Below are positions 16,423 to 24,238 of a stretch of 52,783 nt of DNA, piece after piece. The stretch comes from Rhodobacteraceae bacterium UBA6213. GTDB taxonomy: Bacteria > Pseudomonadota > Alphaproteobacteria > Rhodobacterales > Rhodobacteraceae. The position numbers and the translations under genes are program-made. The notes under the pieces are model-generated. The model saw only the letters and a list, made by a program, of their open reading frames with translations. It was not told where the DNA came from and did no database searches. The stretch's first letter is position 1; every line of letters begins with the position of its first letter. The stretch covers positions 1 to 52,783 of the forward strand of contig DISJ01000017.1 in NCBI GenBank assembly GCA_002421605.1. The letters are read 5' to 3'.

Positions 16423-16617
16423 ATGGAGGCCACCCTGATCGCCATGCTGCGTGCGCCGGACGGCGCGACAATCGAGGAGATCATGGCCGCGACGGGCTGG
16501 CAGTCGCACACGGTGCGCGGCGCGATGGCCGGGGCACTGAAGAAGAAACTCGGGCTCGAGGTGACCTCGGAGAAGGTCGAGAACCGGGGGCGGGTCTATA
16601 GTCTGCCTCAGGGCTGA
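16423..16617 (+). CDS. DUF3489 domain protein, probably truncated
   Basis: The frame ending at 16617 reads EATLIAMLRAPDGATIEEIM, AATGWQSHTVRGAMAGALKK and KLGLEVTSEKVENRGRVY, a complete DUF3489 domain with winged-helix-like features. Family members usually have a basic/Ala-rich N-terminal tail that is not evident here; the first good start is the ATG at 16423, giving 64 residues. DUF3489 genes occur in prophage and mobile regions. A terminator hairpin follows at 16649. Confidence 0.7.
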   Translation: MEATLIAMLRAPDGATIEEIMAATGWQSHTVRGAMAGALKKKLGLEVTSEKVENRGRVYSLPQG

Positions 16618-16648
16618 CACCGCGCCCAGAACGGTCCAGAGGTTCCGC

Positions 16649-16680
16649 CGCGTCGGGCTCTCAACCAGCCCGACGCGTTT
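16649..16680 (+). terminator. Rho-independent terminator
   Basis: CGCGTCGGGCT pairs with AGCCCGACGCG around the loop CTCAACC, then TTTGT follows. It lies 31 bases after the DUF3489 stop and just before the convergent DUF1330 stop. Confidence 0.6.
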
Positions 16681-16687
16681 GTCAGGC

Positions 16688-17014
16688 TTATCCTGCCTTG
16701 AGATAAGGAATTGCGCCTGCAATATCCGTGTCATCGATGACATGGAAGTTCGATACGCTGCCAGATTGCCGTGCCCGACCGTACGGCGCGTATTCGGGGT
16801 CGGAGGCAAATCTGTCGAGCGCCTCCCGGGTGGGAAATTCGAGGATAGCGATCAATGTGCTGTCCTTTGTTTCGCCCTCGACGGTCTCGATGTTCCCGCT
16901 GCGAGAAAGGTACCGGCCGCCATGTTTTTCCACGAGCTTGTGGACGTTAGCCGCATACTCGGGGACCCAGCCGTCGTCAGTGACCTTGATGTCTGCGATC
17001 AGATAGACACTCAT
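16688..17014 (-). CDS. DUF1330 domain protein
   Basis: 108-residue ferredoxin-like dimeric alpha/beta barrel protein of the DUF1330 family: MSVYLIADIKVTDDGWVPEY at the start, then HGGRYLSRSGNIETVEG and LIAILEFPTREALDRFASDP. The start at 17014 (AAAAGGAGCACG upstream) is preferred to 17056. It is divergent from the HxlR regulator with about 170 bp between them, the usual arrangement for an HxlR-controlled gene. Enzymatic role unknown; relatives lie near oxidoreductases. Confidence 0.88.
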   Translation of the reverse strand: MSVYLIADIKVTDDGWVPEYAANVHKLVEKHGGRYLSRSGNIETVEGETKDSTLIAILEFPTREALDRFASDPEYAPYGRARQSGSVSNFHVIDDTDIAGAIPYLKAG

Positions 17015-17091
17015 TTTCGTGCTCCTTTTTGAGGCGATCCAGAGTGGCCTCGCCATGACTCACAGACTGCACGAGTTGACCGAAAAGGCTC

Positions 17092-17105
17092 CAGTCACGG
17101 GACTG
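17092..17105. promoter_or_regulatory. Possible HxlR operator
   Basis: Perfect inverted repeat CAGTC-ACGG-GACTG in the divergent region between the DUF1330 gene and the HxlR gene. Chance occurrence is not excluded; only position and symmetry support it. Confidence 0.3.
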
Positions 17106-17184
17106 TAGTGCGTGATACAGTTTATGGACTAGCTGCCAGCATCTTCACCTCTATGCTGAGCGAAAGGGATGGGAGCGAGATCTG

Positions 17185-17877
17185 ATGGCACAGGCCGGAT
17201 ACAAACAATTCTGCCCATTGGCTATGGCCGCCGAGGTGCTGTGCACACGGTGGACGATGGTGCTCATGCGAGAGTTCATAGCCGGGTCGACACGGTTCAA
17301 CGATTTGCGGCGGGGCGTGCCGAAGATGTCGCCGACTCTCTTATCGCGTCGGCTCAAGGACCTGGAGGCGGCAGGGATCGTAGATCGAAGGCCAATGCCT
17401 TCGGAGCGGGGCGTATTCGAGTACCACCTCACCGAGGCAGGGCGCGATGTCGGCGAGGTCGTCATCGCCATGGGGATGTGGGGACAGAAGTGGGTCGAGT
17501 CGTCACTCTCGCTCAAAAATCTCGATCCCTCCCTTTTGATGTGGGACATGCGGCGCAACCTGAACCCGGAGCCTCTTCCAAAACGTCGTACGGTAGTTCA
17601 GTTCGTGTACCACGATCTACCATCCACCAAGCGGGATTGGTGGTTGGTGATCGAGCCCGAAGGAGAGGTCGATCTATGCTGGGCTGATCCGGGCTTCGAT
17701 GTCGATCTCTACGTTTCGACCGACCTCAGGACCATGACGGCGATCTGGATGGGCGTAACGGACGTGGACGCTGCCAGTGACAAGTTCGAATTTACCGGTC
17801 CGCGCGAAATCTCTTCGACTATTCAGACATGGCTTGGGCTGAGCCCGTTCGCCGTGCAAAAGAAACTTGTGGGTTGA
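17185..17877 (+). CDS. HxlR-family transcriptional regulator
   Basis: 230 residues. The N-terminal winged helix has the HxlR signature: FCPLAMAAEVLCTRWTMVLM, then GSTRFNDLRRGVPKMSPTLL and RLKDLEAAGIVDRRPM. A longer C-terminal part (from about 115) resembles the SCP2-like extension seen in some members and ends TWLGLSPFAVQKKLVG. Cys10 is a possible redox sensor, as in HxlR/HypR proteins that respond to quinones or disulfide stress. Divergent from DUF1330. Confidence 0.9.
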   Translation: MAQAGYKQFCPLAMAAEVLCTRWTMVLMREFIAGSTRFNDLRRGVPKMSPTLLSRRLKDLEAAGIVDRRPMPSERGVFEYHLTEAGRDVGEVVIAMGMWGQKWVESSLSLKNLDPSLLMWDMRRNLNPEPLPKRRTVVQFVYHDLPSTKRDWWLVIEPEGEVDLCWADPGFDVDLYVSTDLRTMTAIWMGVTDVDAASDKFEFTGPREISSTIQTWLGLSPFAVQKKLVG

Positions 17878-17934
17878 AACAAGCTGCCAATCTTTTTTTC
17901 GGTACGTTCCGCAATTCACCAAAGGCGCGGTTGC

Positions 17935-18145
17935 TACCGGATCGCCTGAAACAGCCGCCGCAGGGCGAAGGACCGCGCGATGCTCACGACCGTTTATGCA
18001 GAGCGCCCATCTTCAGGTTCTGCGCCAACGTCGTGTGCAGCCCGAAGTTGGGGAAGATCAGGATCTGCGTGACGACGGCGACGCCGTAGCCGACGACCAC
18101 GTTGGCGACGGACTCGACCAGCGACATGAGGCGGGATTGCTTCAT
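17935..18145 (-). pseudogene. DUF7220-type phage protein, frameshifted
   Basis: From the ATG at 18145 the frame reads MKQSRLMSLVESVANVVVGY, then GVAVVTQILIFPNFGLHTTL and AQNLKMGAL; the frame then shifts at about 18000, and TVVSIARSFALRRLFQAIR follows to a stop at 17935-17937. The whole is a small two-helix membrane protein common in rhodobacterial phages and GTA-like elements. Its start overlaps the stop of the methyltransferase remnant (ATGA), so phage gene order is preserved although both are broken. Confidence 0.6.
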
Positions 18146-18310
18146 GCCGCTGCCTCATCCATCGGCCAGCAGTTCAGCCGCGAGAGTTCGCAGCGCATGC
18201 GCCGCAACCAGGGGGACAACGCCGTTGCCACAGAGGCGAAGCCGGTCCACCCGGTGGGCCAGCCCATCAGCGCCTCGAAAAGGGTTAGGGTCAGGACTTC
18301 GGTAACGGGG
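18142..18310 (-). pseudogene. Phage DNA methyltransferase, C-terminal remnant
   Basis: The minus-strand frame TLTLFEALMGWPTGWTGFAS, then VATALSPWLRRMRCELSRL and NCWPMDEAAA corresponds to the C-terminus of phage-type DNA (cytosine) methyltransferases, where 'NPxFVExLMGWPxGWT' is followed by a short tail. Nothing of the catalytic domain is present upstream. Assignment rests on the LMGWPxGWT motif. Confidence 0.5.
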
Positions 18311-18617
18311 TCGTCCCAGTCAAGCGGTTTCGCACATGCAGGATGCGCCGCCGAACTGCGGTCTTGTCCGTTTAGGAAGTGATCTGCTTTCCTGTTAGGC
18401 AGCCTTCCGCTGAGGTCGACCCGTGTGCATGCTTCGGTCCGTGGTCGGCGCGATGGCCGCCAACATGATGCTGGTTCAATGCAATTCCGATTTGCCCATC
18501 TCATTGGCGTGCTCGCTGTGATTGGCATCAGTCCTGAGCACGGCATCATCGGAACCGCGTCCCGTAGGGACCTCGAAGGCCCGCTATCAGGCGGGCAGCA
18601 GTCTGGAGCTTGCGTCT
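18311..18617. other. No recognisable gene; mobile-element boundary
   Basis: Frames on both strands give only short unrecognised peptides. The stretch lies between the methyltransferase remnant and the IS110 transposase stop and presumably holds the IS110 3' end, which could not be located because this family lacks clear terminal repeats. Confidence 0.3.
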
Positions 18618-19649
18618 TCAGTCGGCATGAATCACCGGAGTATCGAAGCGGAAGTCGATGTCATCCTTCCACATGCGGTGCAGGATTACGGCGATCCGGC
18701 GCGCCAGCGCAACCATCGCACGCTTGGCACCACGACGACGCGCAAGTTTTGCGGCCCAAGTTCGCAACCAACTCGCCCGTCCACGGTGCATCATGACCGT
18801 GGCAGCCTGCCACAGCGCACGTCGAAGGTTGACGTCGCCCGCCTTGGTGAGCCCGCCCGAGATGTCTCGCTCGCCCGACTGGTTTCGAGAGGGAGTAAGG
18901 CCGACCCACGGCCCGACCTTCTTCGAGGAAGTGAATCGGTCTGGATCGTCGACCGCAGATCGATAGGTCAGTGCTACAACAGCGCCGATCCCGGGCATCG
19001 ACATCAACCGGCGGCAGACCGGATCTTCCTGCGCGAGTTGCCGGACATGGCGTTCAGGGCCCGCCAACTCTCGCCGCAGCGCCGACCGCGCGCTGAGCAT
19101 GGGTTCGGCTGCCGCTTCCAGCATCGGATTACCTGCCGCCAGTTCGCGGATACGCTGTTCGAACCGGCCACGTGATATGGTGCCGACCTTGAGGCAGAAG
19201 TTCCGAAGTAGCCCGCGCAGTGACATCTCCAGTGTGATGAACCCTTGTTGCACAGCCTTGCGGGCGCTGAGCACAGCGCGAACCTCCTGTGCAGACACCG
19301 ATTTGCAGTGAACTGGCCGGAACCAGCCGAGGTGCAGCAGACGCGCGATACCTTCGGCATCACGCCGGTCCGTCTTGATCGGCATGGCCTTCAGGGCGCC
19401 TTTCACTTGCCGCGTTTCCATCAGCACGACAGGTTGTCCTGCATCTGATAACCCGCGATGCAACCACTGCGACAAGGGATCGGCCTCGAGCCCGACGGCA
19501 GCGATTGCGCCGTCCTGATCGTTGATCCAGCGCAACAGCGCCTCGGGCTCGCTCGCCACCTGCGCCTCCTTCACGATCTTCCCATGCTCGCTAATCATGC
19601 AGACCGCGGTCTTCTCGAGCGACACATCCAGTCCGACAAACAGCGTCAT
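18618..19649 (-). CDS. IS110-family transposase
   Basis: 343-residue DEDD transposase. The RuvC-like N-terminus has GLDVSLEKTAVCMI (Asp8), LEADPLSQWL (Glu/Asp), and DRRDAEGIARLL with the final acidic pair; the C-terminal domain has the helix-hairpin-helix SMPGIGAVVALTYRSAV and the conserved Ser of SRNQSGERDISGG. The start MTLFVGLDVS at 19649 is preceded by GGGAGGACTGC. It appears full length and so may be active. IS110 enzymes are now known to use an element-encoded bridge RNA for target choice, normally from the non-coding end next to the gene; here that would lie upstream (19650-19721) or downstream. Confidence 0.93.
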   Translation of the reverse strand: MTLFVGLDVSLEKTAVCMISEHGKIVKEAQVASEPEALLRWINDQDGAIAAVGLEADPLSQWLHRGLSDAGQPVVLMETRQVKGALKAMPIKTDRRDAEGIARLLHLGWFRPVHCKSVSAQEVRAVLSARKAVQQGFITLEMSLRGLLRNFCLKVGTISRGRFEQRIRELAAGNPMLEAAAEPMLSARSALRRELAGPERHVRQLAQEDPVCRRLMSMPGIGAVVALTYRSAVDDPDRFTSSKKVGPWVGLTPSRNQSGERDISGGLTKAGDVNLRRALWQAATVMMHRGRASWLRTWAAKLARRRGAKRAMVALARRIAVILHRMWKDDIDFRFDTPVIHAD

Positions 19650-19762
19650 CCCGCAGTCCTCCCTGTGGATCCGATACGGGAATGGCGCCAGCTTGCCCTC
19701 GATTCTGCAACGGAAACGAGCGGGTCGCGACGCCGCCCCCGTTACGGCATCTCGTTCTCGCG

Positions 19763-20152
19763 TCATAGCCAGAACATGACGGTTGCGGCGAGGGTAACGG
19801 GTGAAAGGAAGACCTTTGGGCACCTGACGTAGCGGGTGGCGACCCTGCGCCAGTCTTTCAGCTGCCCAAACACGATCTCGATCCGGTTGCGGCGTTTGTA
19901 GCGGCGCTTGTCGTGCTTGATGGGTTTGCCGCGAGATTTGCGGCCTGGGATGCAAGGCTTTATCCCTTTGTCTTTTAACGCTTCCCTGAACCAATCAGCG
20001 TCATAGCCGCGGTCGGCCAGCAACCACTCCGCCTTTGGCAGGCTGCCCAGCAGGGCCGCCGTGCCTGTGTAATCGCTCACCTGGCCTGCGGTCATGAAGA
20101 ACCGGAGCGGGCGGCCCTCGGCGTCGGTGACGGCGTGCAACTTGGTGTTCAT
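19763..20152 (-). CDS. IS5-family transposase, C-terminal part (OrfB)
   Basis: DDE transposase second half: MNTKLHAVTDAEGRPLRFFM, then GSLPKAEWLLADRGYDADWF with the second catalytic Asp, and RRNRIEIVFGQLKDWRRVAT with the catalytic Glu, ending VTLAATVMFWL. It has its own ATG but is normally made as a fusion with the upstream frame by ribosomal frameshifting. The coding frame extends upstream as IIRTKGG before the ATG. Confidence 0.9.
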   Translation of the reverse strand: MNTKLHAVTDAEGRPLRFFMTAGQVSDYTGTAALLGSLPKAEWLLADRGYDADWFREALKDKGIKPCIPGRKSRGKPIKHDKRRYKRRNRIEIVFGQLKDWRRVATRYVRCPKVFLSPVTLAATVMFWL

Positions 20153-20172
20153 GCCGCCCTTGGTTCGGATGA

Positions 20173-20532
20173 TCAGACAGCCTCTTTGGTCGCCTGGCCC
20201 CTCTTTTTCGACCGCAGGCTGGTCGCCGTGCGATGCGCCTTGAGGTAGGTCGCGTCAATCATCACCGTCTTCGGAACGGCGGCCTCAGAAGCCAACCCAT
20301 CCATCATCCGGGCGAAGACACCCTTGTCGCTCCACCGCTTCCATCGATTGTAGAGGGTCTTTGGCGGGCCGTATTCCTTCGGCGCATCGCACCACTGCAA
20401 CTCATTGCGATTGATAAAGATTATGCCGCTCAGCACTCGCCTGTCATCGACACGCGGCTTACCGTGGCTCTTGGGAAAGAAGGGCTGCGAACGGGCCACC
20501 TGCGCGTCGGTCAGCCAGAAAAGGTTGCTCAT
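20173..20532 (-). CDS. IS5-family transposase, N-terminal part (OrfA)
   Basis: 119-residue first half: MSNLFWLTDAQVARSQPFFP, then GIIFINRNELQWCDAPKEYG and DATYLKAHRTATS with the first catalytic Asp. It ends RSKKRGQATKEAV plus stop. A GAAAAAGAGG run near 20205 is a plausible slip site: a -1 shift there joins this frame to the one reading CLIIRTKGG and OrfB, as in other IS427 elements. GGAGACTGG lies upstream of the ATG. Confidence 0.9.
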   Translation of the reverse strand: MSNLFWLTDAQVARSQPFFPKSHGKPRVDDRRVLSGIIFINRNELQWCDAPKEYGPPKTLYNRWKRWSDKGVFARMMDGLASEAAVPKTVMIDATYLKAHRTATSLRSKKRGQATKEAV

Positions 20533-20651
20533 GATCCAGTCTCCTTGCGGAGCTTGAATCAGGCCGCTTTCGCAAGATCAATGGGTCCGGACCCTAGACG
20601 CGCGATTGCGAGCGGTATCGTCGGCTTGGTTGCGATTATCGTCATGCCGCG

Positions 20652-21794
20652 TCAGCGGTCCCGATAGACAACGAAGGCATTGTTGCGCCGCATTGACGGA
20701 TGGGCCCGGTCGTATTGCACAGGATAGAAGGTCTGCCCGCCCAGTTGCTCCGCCGCATGCCATGGCCAGCGCGGATTGTAGAGCATGGCGCGACCAAGTG
20801 CGACGAAATCGGCCATTCCTTCTGTCAGTACCTGCTCGGCCTGCTCCGGCTCGGTGATAAGGCCAACCGCCATCGTTGCGATATCGACTTCGCGCCGAAT
20901 TGCTGCGGCGAACGGCGCTTGATAGAGCGGCCCGACAGGGATGTCCTGTTCGGGCCCAACACCGCCGGTCGAGGCACAGATGTAGTCGCAACCCATCGCC
21001 TTCAGGGCTCGGGCGAAGACGATGGTGTCTTCCAGCGCCCAGCCGCCTTCGATCCAATCCGTAGCCGAAACGCGCACGCCGATTGGCTTGCCGGCCGGCC
21101 ACGCCTCGCGCACCGCGCGAAAGATCTGGAGCGGAAAGCGCATGCGGTTCTCGAGCGTACCGCCATAGGCATCATCACGTTGGTTAAGAAGGGGGCTCAG
21201 AAAGCTATGAATCAGGTAGCCGTGCGCGGCGTGGATCTCGATCAGGTCGAAACCGGCCTCATGGGCACGGCGAGCGGCGGCACAGAAGTCCGCAGTTACC
21301 GCGGCCATACCCTCGTGGTTGATTGGAGTGGGCTCTTTGCGACCTGGGTAGGCAATGCGAGAGGCGCTGAGAATTTCCCATCCACCCGCGTCTTCGGTCA
21401 GTGATTTCTGCCCAAACCAGGATTGTGAAACCGAACCCTTGCGCCCGGAATGCCCCAACTGGATACCCATCCGAGTGGCCCCGTACCTGCGACTGAATTC
21501 GATAAGTCGTTGGTAGCCGTTGATCTGGGTATCTGACCACAGCCCCAGACAACCGGGGCTGATGCGCCCGCGCGGCTCTACTGCGACTGCCTCGGTTATG
21601 AGTAGGCCGGCACCCGAGACCGACAATTGCCCCAGATGCGCCAGATGCCAGTCGTTAAGATATCCATCTTCTGCCGAGTGTTGGCCCATCGGCGAGACGA
21701 CGATGCGGTTGGCAAGTTTGAGATCTCGCAGATCGGTGGGAGCGAACAGACGCGGGCCGTCGATGGGTGTGCTCACCGGTACGCCCCCCGTCAT
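20652..21794 (-). CDS. NADH:flavin oxidoreductase (Old Yellow Enzyme family)
   Basis: 380-residue TIM-barrel FMN enzyme of the YqjM/OYE class. Signatures: LANRIVVSPMGQHSAEDGYL at the N-terminus, the active-site pair in IQLGHSGRKGS, the barrel segment DLIEIHAAHGYLIHSFLSPL with NQRDDAYGGTLENRMRF, and a C-terminal phosphate site (DFVALGRAMLYNPRW). These enzymes reduce activated C=C bonds with NAD(P)H. The start overlaps the stop of the lyase gene by 4 bases, so both are translated from one mRNA from the central promoter. It probably acts on an unsaturated intermediate of the cluster's substrate. Confidence 0.92.
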   Translation of the reverse strand: MTGGVPVSTPIDGPRLFAPTDLRDLKLANRIVVSPMGQHSAEDGYLNDWHLAHLGQLSVSGAGLLITEAVAVEPRGRISPGCLGLWSDTQINGYQRLIEFSRRYGATRMGIQLGHSGRKGSVSQSWFGQKSLTEDAGGWEILSASRIAYPGRKEPTPINHEGMAAVTADFCAAARRAHEAGFDLIEIHAAHGYLIHSFLSPLLNQRDDAYGGTLENRMRFPLQIFRAVREAWPAGKPIGVRVSATDWIEGGWALEDTIVFARALKAMGCDYICASTGGVGPEQDIPVGPLYQAPFAAAIRREVDIATMAVGLITEPEQAEQVLTEGMADFVALGRAMLYNPRWPWHAAEQLGGQTFYPVQYDRAHPSMRRNNAFVVYRDR

Positions 21795-22666
21795 TCTGGC
21801 ACCGCGTAGCGATGTTCCATCCGCTTAAATTCTTCCATGCCCACCAGCCGCTGCCGTTCTGCGAACGAGGCGACAAGCCCGTCCTGCTCAGTTAGCGTTC
21901 CGTGGTCGCGTAGATGGGCAAGCGCATGCTGCATGCCCAAGATCGCGCCTTGGAGCGAGGCGTTGGCATAAAGCACCAAGCCTACGCCAAGCGCGCGAAA
22001 ATCGGACAGCCCGACGCTAGGGGTCTGGCCGCCGATGACCATGTTTACCAGTTGCGGCACAGCCAGTGAATCGATCACCCGGCGAAAATCCGAAATCTCG
22101 CGTGGCGCCTCGACAAAGGTCACATCGGCACCGGCGTCAATGAACATCTGCGCGCGGGTAATTGCCTCGTCAAGACCGTGGGTGGCATAGGAATCGGTGC
22201 GTGCAATGATCAGGAAATCGGGCGAGACCCGCGCCTCAGCAGCCGCGCGGATCTTTTCGGCCATCTCGGCGGCCGGGATCACTGCCTTGCCCTCGAAATG
22301 GCCGCAGCGTTTAGGAAACACCTGATCTTCGAGTTGAATTGCATTGGCCCCCGCGCGCTCAAAGCTGCGGACGGTGTGCCATGTATTGATCGCATTGCCA
22401 AAGCCGGTGTCGCCGTCGACGATCAGCGGAAGTTCTGTGATGTTGCGGATCAGGCCGATCGTCTCGGTCATCTGCGTCGGGCTGATCAGGCCCACATCTG
22501 GCAGGCCGAGCGCGGCATTGGTGACGCCTGCGCCGGTGATATAGAGTGCCTCAAACCCCAGATCCGCCGCGATCCGCGCGGCGAGCGCGTTCATAACCCC
22601 CGGCACCAGAAGCGCGCGGCGCGCTTCAACCATGTCACGCAGTTGCTTGCCTGCCAGGATGCTCAT
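21791..22666 (-). CDS. Isocitrate lyase/PEP mutase-family lyase
   Basis: 291-residue alpha/beta-barrel enzyme. It shows the Mg site IVDGDTGFGN (Asp84, Asp86), QLEDQVFPKRCGHFEGKAVI with catalytic-loop Cys121, and ARTDSYATHGLDEAI. The KRCGHF loop places it with C-C lyases (methylisocitrate lyase, 2,3-dimethylmalate lyase, oxaloacetate hydrolase) rather than with PEP mutases. The start MSILAGKQ at 22666, with AAGAGG upstream, is preferred to 23098. It is first in the leftward pair with the OYE and starts at the divergent promoter that carries the GTCAACTGTTGAC palindrome. Likely cleaves a 2-hydroxy or branched diacid made by the pathway. Confidence 0.9.
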   Translation of the reverse strand: MSILAGKQLRDMVEARRALLVPGVMNALAARIAADLGFEALYITGAGVTNAALGLPDVGLISPTQMTETIGLIRNITELPLIVDGDTGFGNAINTWHTVRSFERAGANAIQLEDQVFPKRCGHFEGKAVIPAAEMAEKIRAAAEARVSPDFLIIARTDSYATHGLDEAITRAQMFIDAGADVTFVEAPREISDFRRVIDSLAVPQLVNMVIGGQTPSVGLSDFRALGVGLVLYANASLQGAILGMQHALAHLRDHGTLTEQDGLVASFAERQRLVGMEEFKRMEHRYAVPE

Positions 22667-22724
22667 GCCAATCGACCTCTTCTGCTCGGGTACCCCTTGG
22701 ACAATAGGCGCGCCTCCGTGAAGC

Positions 22725-22737
22725 GTCAACTGTTGAC
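22725..22737. promoter_or_regulatory. GntR/FCD operator candidate, copy 1
   Basis: GTCAAC-T-GTTGAC is a perfect 13-base palindrome in the 139-bp divergent region between the lyase and hydantoinase genes. Nearly the same site is found at 30519-30531. It is well placed to control both divergent operons. Confidence 0.65.
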
Positions 22738-22805
22738 AGTTTCCATGTGATGTGCAGAGATGTAAGGGTCGACGACTAACGTTGGCAGAATGTGGGAAGG
22801 CTGGA

Positions 22806-24224
22806 GTGGGCTTCAGAGTTGCAACACATCTGACGGGCGGCGATGTAGTTATACCAGGCCAAGGCGTGGCCGCGGTTGACATCCTGATTGACGGCGGCCG
22901 GATCGCGGGTCTGGTCGGCCGTGACGCGGATGTAGATTCCGACGAGCGCATCGACATAACCGGGCTGACGGTGTTTCCCGGCGCGGTGGACGCGCACCTG
23001 CATCTGGGCCATGGCGCCGACATTTCGCGCCCTCGCACGCCGTCCGACGCAGCTAGCGAAACGGCGGCGGCACTGATGGGCGGCGTGACCAGTTTCATTC
23101 CTTACGTGATGAGCGGTGAACTCTACGAGACTTTCTTCGACGAGATGAAAGCGGTGACCGAGGCGGGTGCGCGCATCGACTTCGGTTACCATTTCATCAT
23201 TGCTAGCGAGGCACAGCTTGCTTCGGTGCCTCGCTATGTTAGCGAGTACGGCGTGCCCACGGTAAAGCTGTTCATGAACATCCGCGGTGACGAGGGTAAG
23301 CGGTTGGGCCTGCCCGGCATTGACGACGGCTTTATGTTTCGTCTGCTTGAGATGCTGGCGGCTGAGGGCGGCATGATGTGCCCCCACCCTGAGAACATCG
23401 AAATCGGCTGGGCGTTGACCGCCCGGGTGCGTGCCGCCGACCCCCAGGGAAACGGTGGGCTTGCGAGTTGGAATGCCGCGCGTCCTTCTTTCATCGAGGC
23501 CGAAGCGATCCGGCGCGCAGCCTATCTGGGCCGCGTCACCGGCGCTCCGGTTTACTGCGTACACACATCTTCGGCCGAGGCGCTTGCGGCGGCGCAGACA
23601 ATGCGGCACGAGGGCTGCCCGGTGTTGATCGAGACCTGCCCGCATTACCTGACCCATGATGTGACCTCCGAGATCGGCCTGACAGGTAAGATCAACCCGC
23701 CGCTGCGCGAGCCCGCCGACCGCGAGGCGCTGTGGCGCGGCATCGCAGACGGCAGCATCGACACCATCGGTACTGATCACGTCCATCGTACTTTGACATC
23801 CAAGTCCGGTGACATCTGGTCAGCCTCACCCGGCTGTCCAGGGCTTGACACGCTGCTCCCGGTGTTGGTCAGTGAAGGTCACCATAAGCGCAGTGTCCCA
23901 TTGGATCGCATCGCCGCGCTAACTTCGGCTAATCCGGCGCAGATCATGGGGATGTCCGCGAAGGGCGGCATCGCCGTCGGGCTGGATGCCGACCTTGCTA
24001 TCATGGACCTTGAGGCAAGCTATGTCGTCGGCCCTGAGACGCGTGCGACCGATGCTGGCTATTCAATCTATGACGGATGGACGCTGAAAGGGCGGGTAGT
24101 GCACGTCCTGTCGCGCGGCCATTTTGCGCTGCGCGACGCGCAGCTTTGCGACGATGCCATAGGCCGCGGCCGCTATCTGCCGCGCAGGCTTGCGCCACGT
24201 TCGACCGATAAAGTTCAACATTAA
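22806..24224 (+). CDS. Dihydropyrimidinase/hydantoinase-family amidohydrolase
   Basis: 472-residue cyclic amidohydrolase with a binuclear metal site: His64 and His66 (VDAHLHLG), carbamylated Lys154 (VKLFMNIR), His194 (CPHPENIE), His253 (VHTSSAE) and Asp324 (GTDHVHR). Family enzymes open hydantoin, dihydropyrimidine, allantoin or related rings. The GTG at 22806 with GGAAGG upstream was chosen; longer frames from 22752 add residues that do not fit. It heads a rightward operon with the TRAP transporter, so the transported solute is probably its substrate or a precursor. Confidence 0.92.
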   Translation: MGFRVATHLTGGDVVIPGQGVAAVDILIDGGRIAGLVGRDADVDSDERIDITGLTVFPGAVDAHLHLGHGADISRPRTPSDAASETAAALMGGVTSFIPYVMSGELYETFFDEMKAVTEAGARIDFGYHFIIASEAQLASVPRYVSEYGVPTVKLFMNIRGDEGKRLGLPGIDDGFMFRLLEMLAAEGGMMCPHPENIEIGWALTARVRAADPQGNGGLASWNAARPSFIEAEAIRRAAYLGRVTGAPVYCVHTSSAEALAAAQTMRHEGCPVLIETCPHYLTHDVTSEIGLTGKINPPLREPADREALWRGIADGSIDTIGTDHVHRTLTSKSGDIWSASPGCPGLDTLLPVLVSEGHHKRSVPLDRIAALTSANPAQIMGMSAKGGIAVGLDADLAIMDLEASYVVGPETRATDAGYSIYDGWTLKGRVVHVLSRGHFALRDAQLCDDAIGRGRYLPRRLAPRSTDKVQH

Positions 24225-24238
24225 AGGGGGGAAAACAC

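Larger units (their letters stand above)
19722..20594 (-). mobile_element. IS5-family (IS427-like) insertion sequence
   Basis: Proposed element of 873 bp, a usual size for the IS427 group. Imperfect ends are GGGTCGCGACGC at the left and GGGTCCGGACCC at the right (about 9 of 13 positions agree). It holds two overlapping-frame transposase ORFs. No matching target duplication was seen at these limits, so the exact ends are tentative. It abuts the IS110 element. Confidence 0.6.

Noticed and set aside
20583..20594. GGGTCCGGACCC palindrome as a regulatory site for the OYE gene
   Set aside because: It fits the IS5-element end better, and it lies downstream of the OYE stop.
22776..23786. 336-codon minus-strand open frame
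   Set aside because: Antisense to the hydantoinase, which has all metal ligands.
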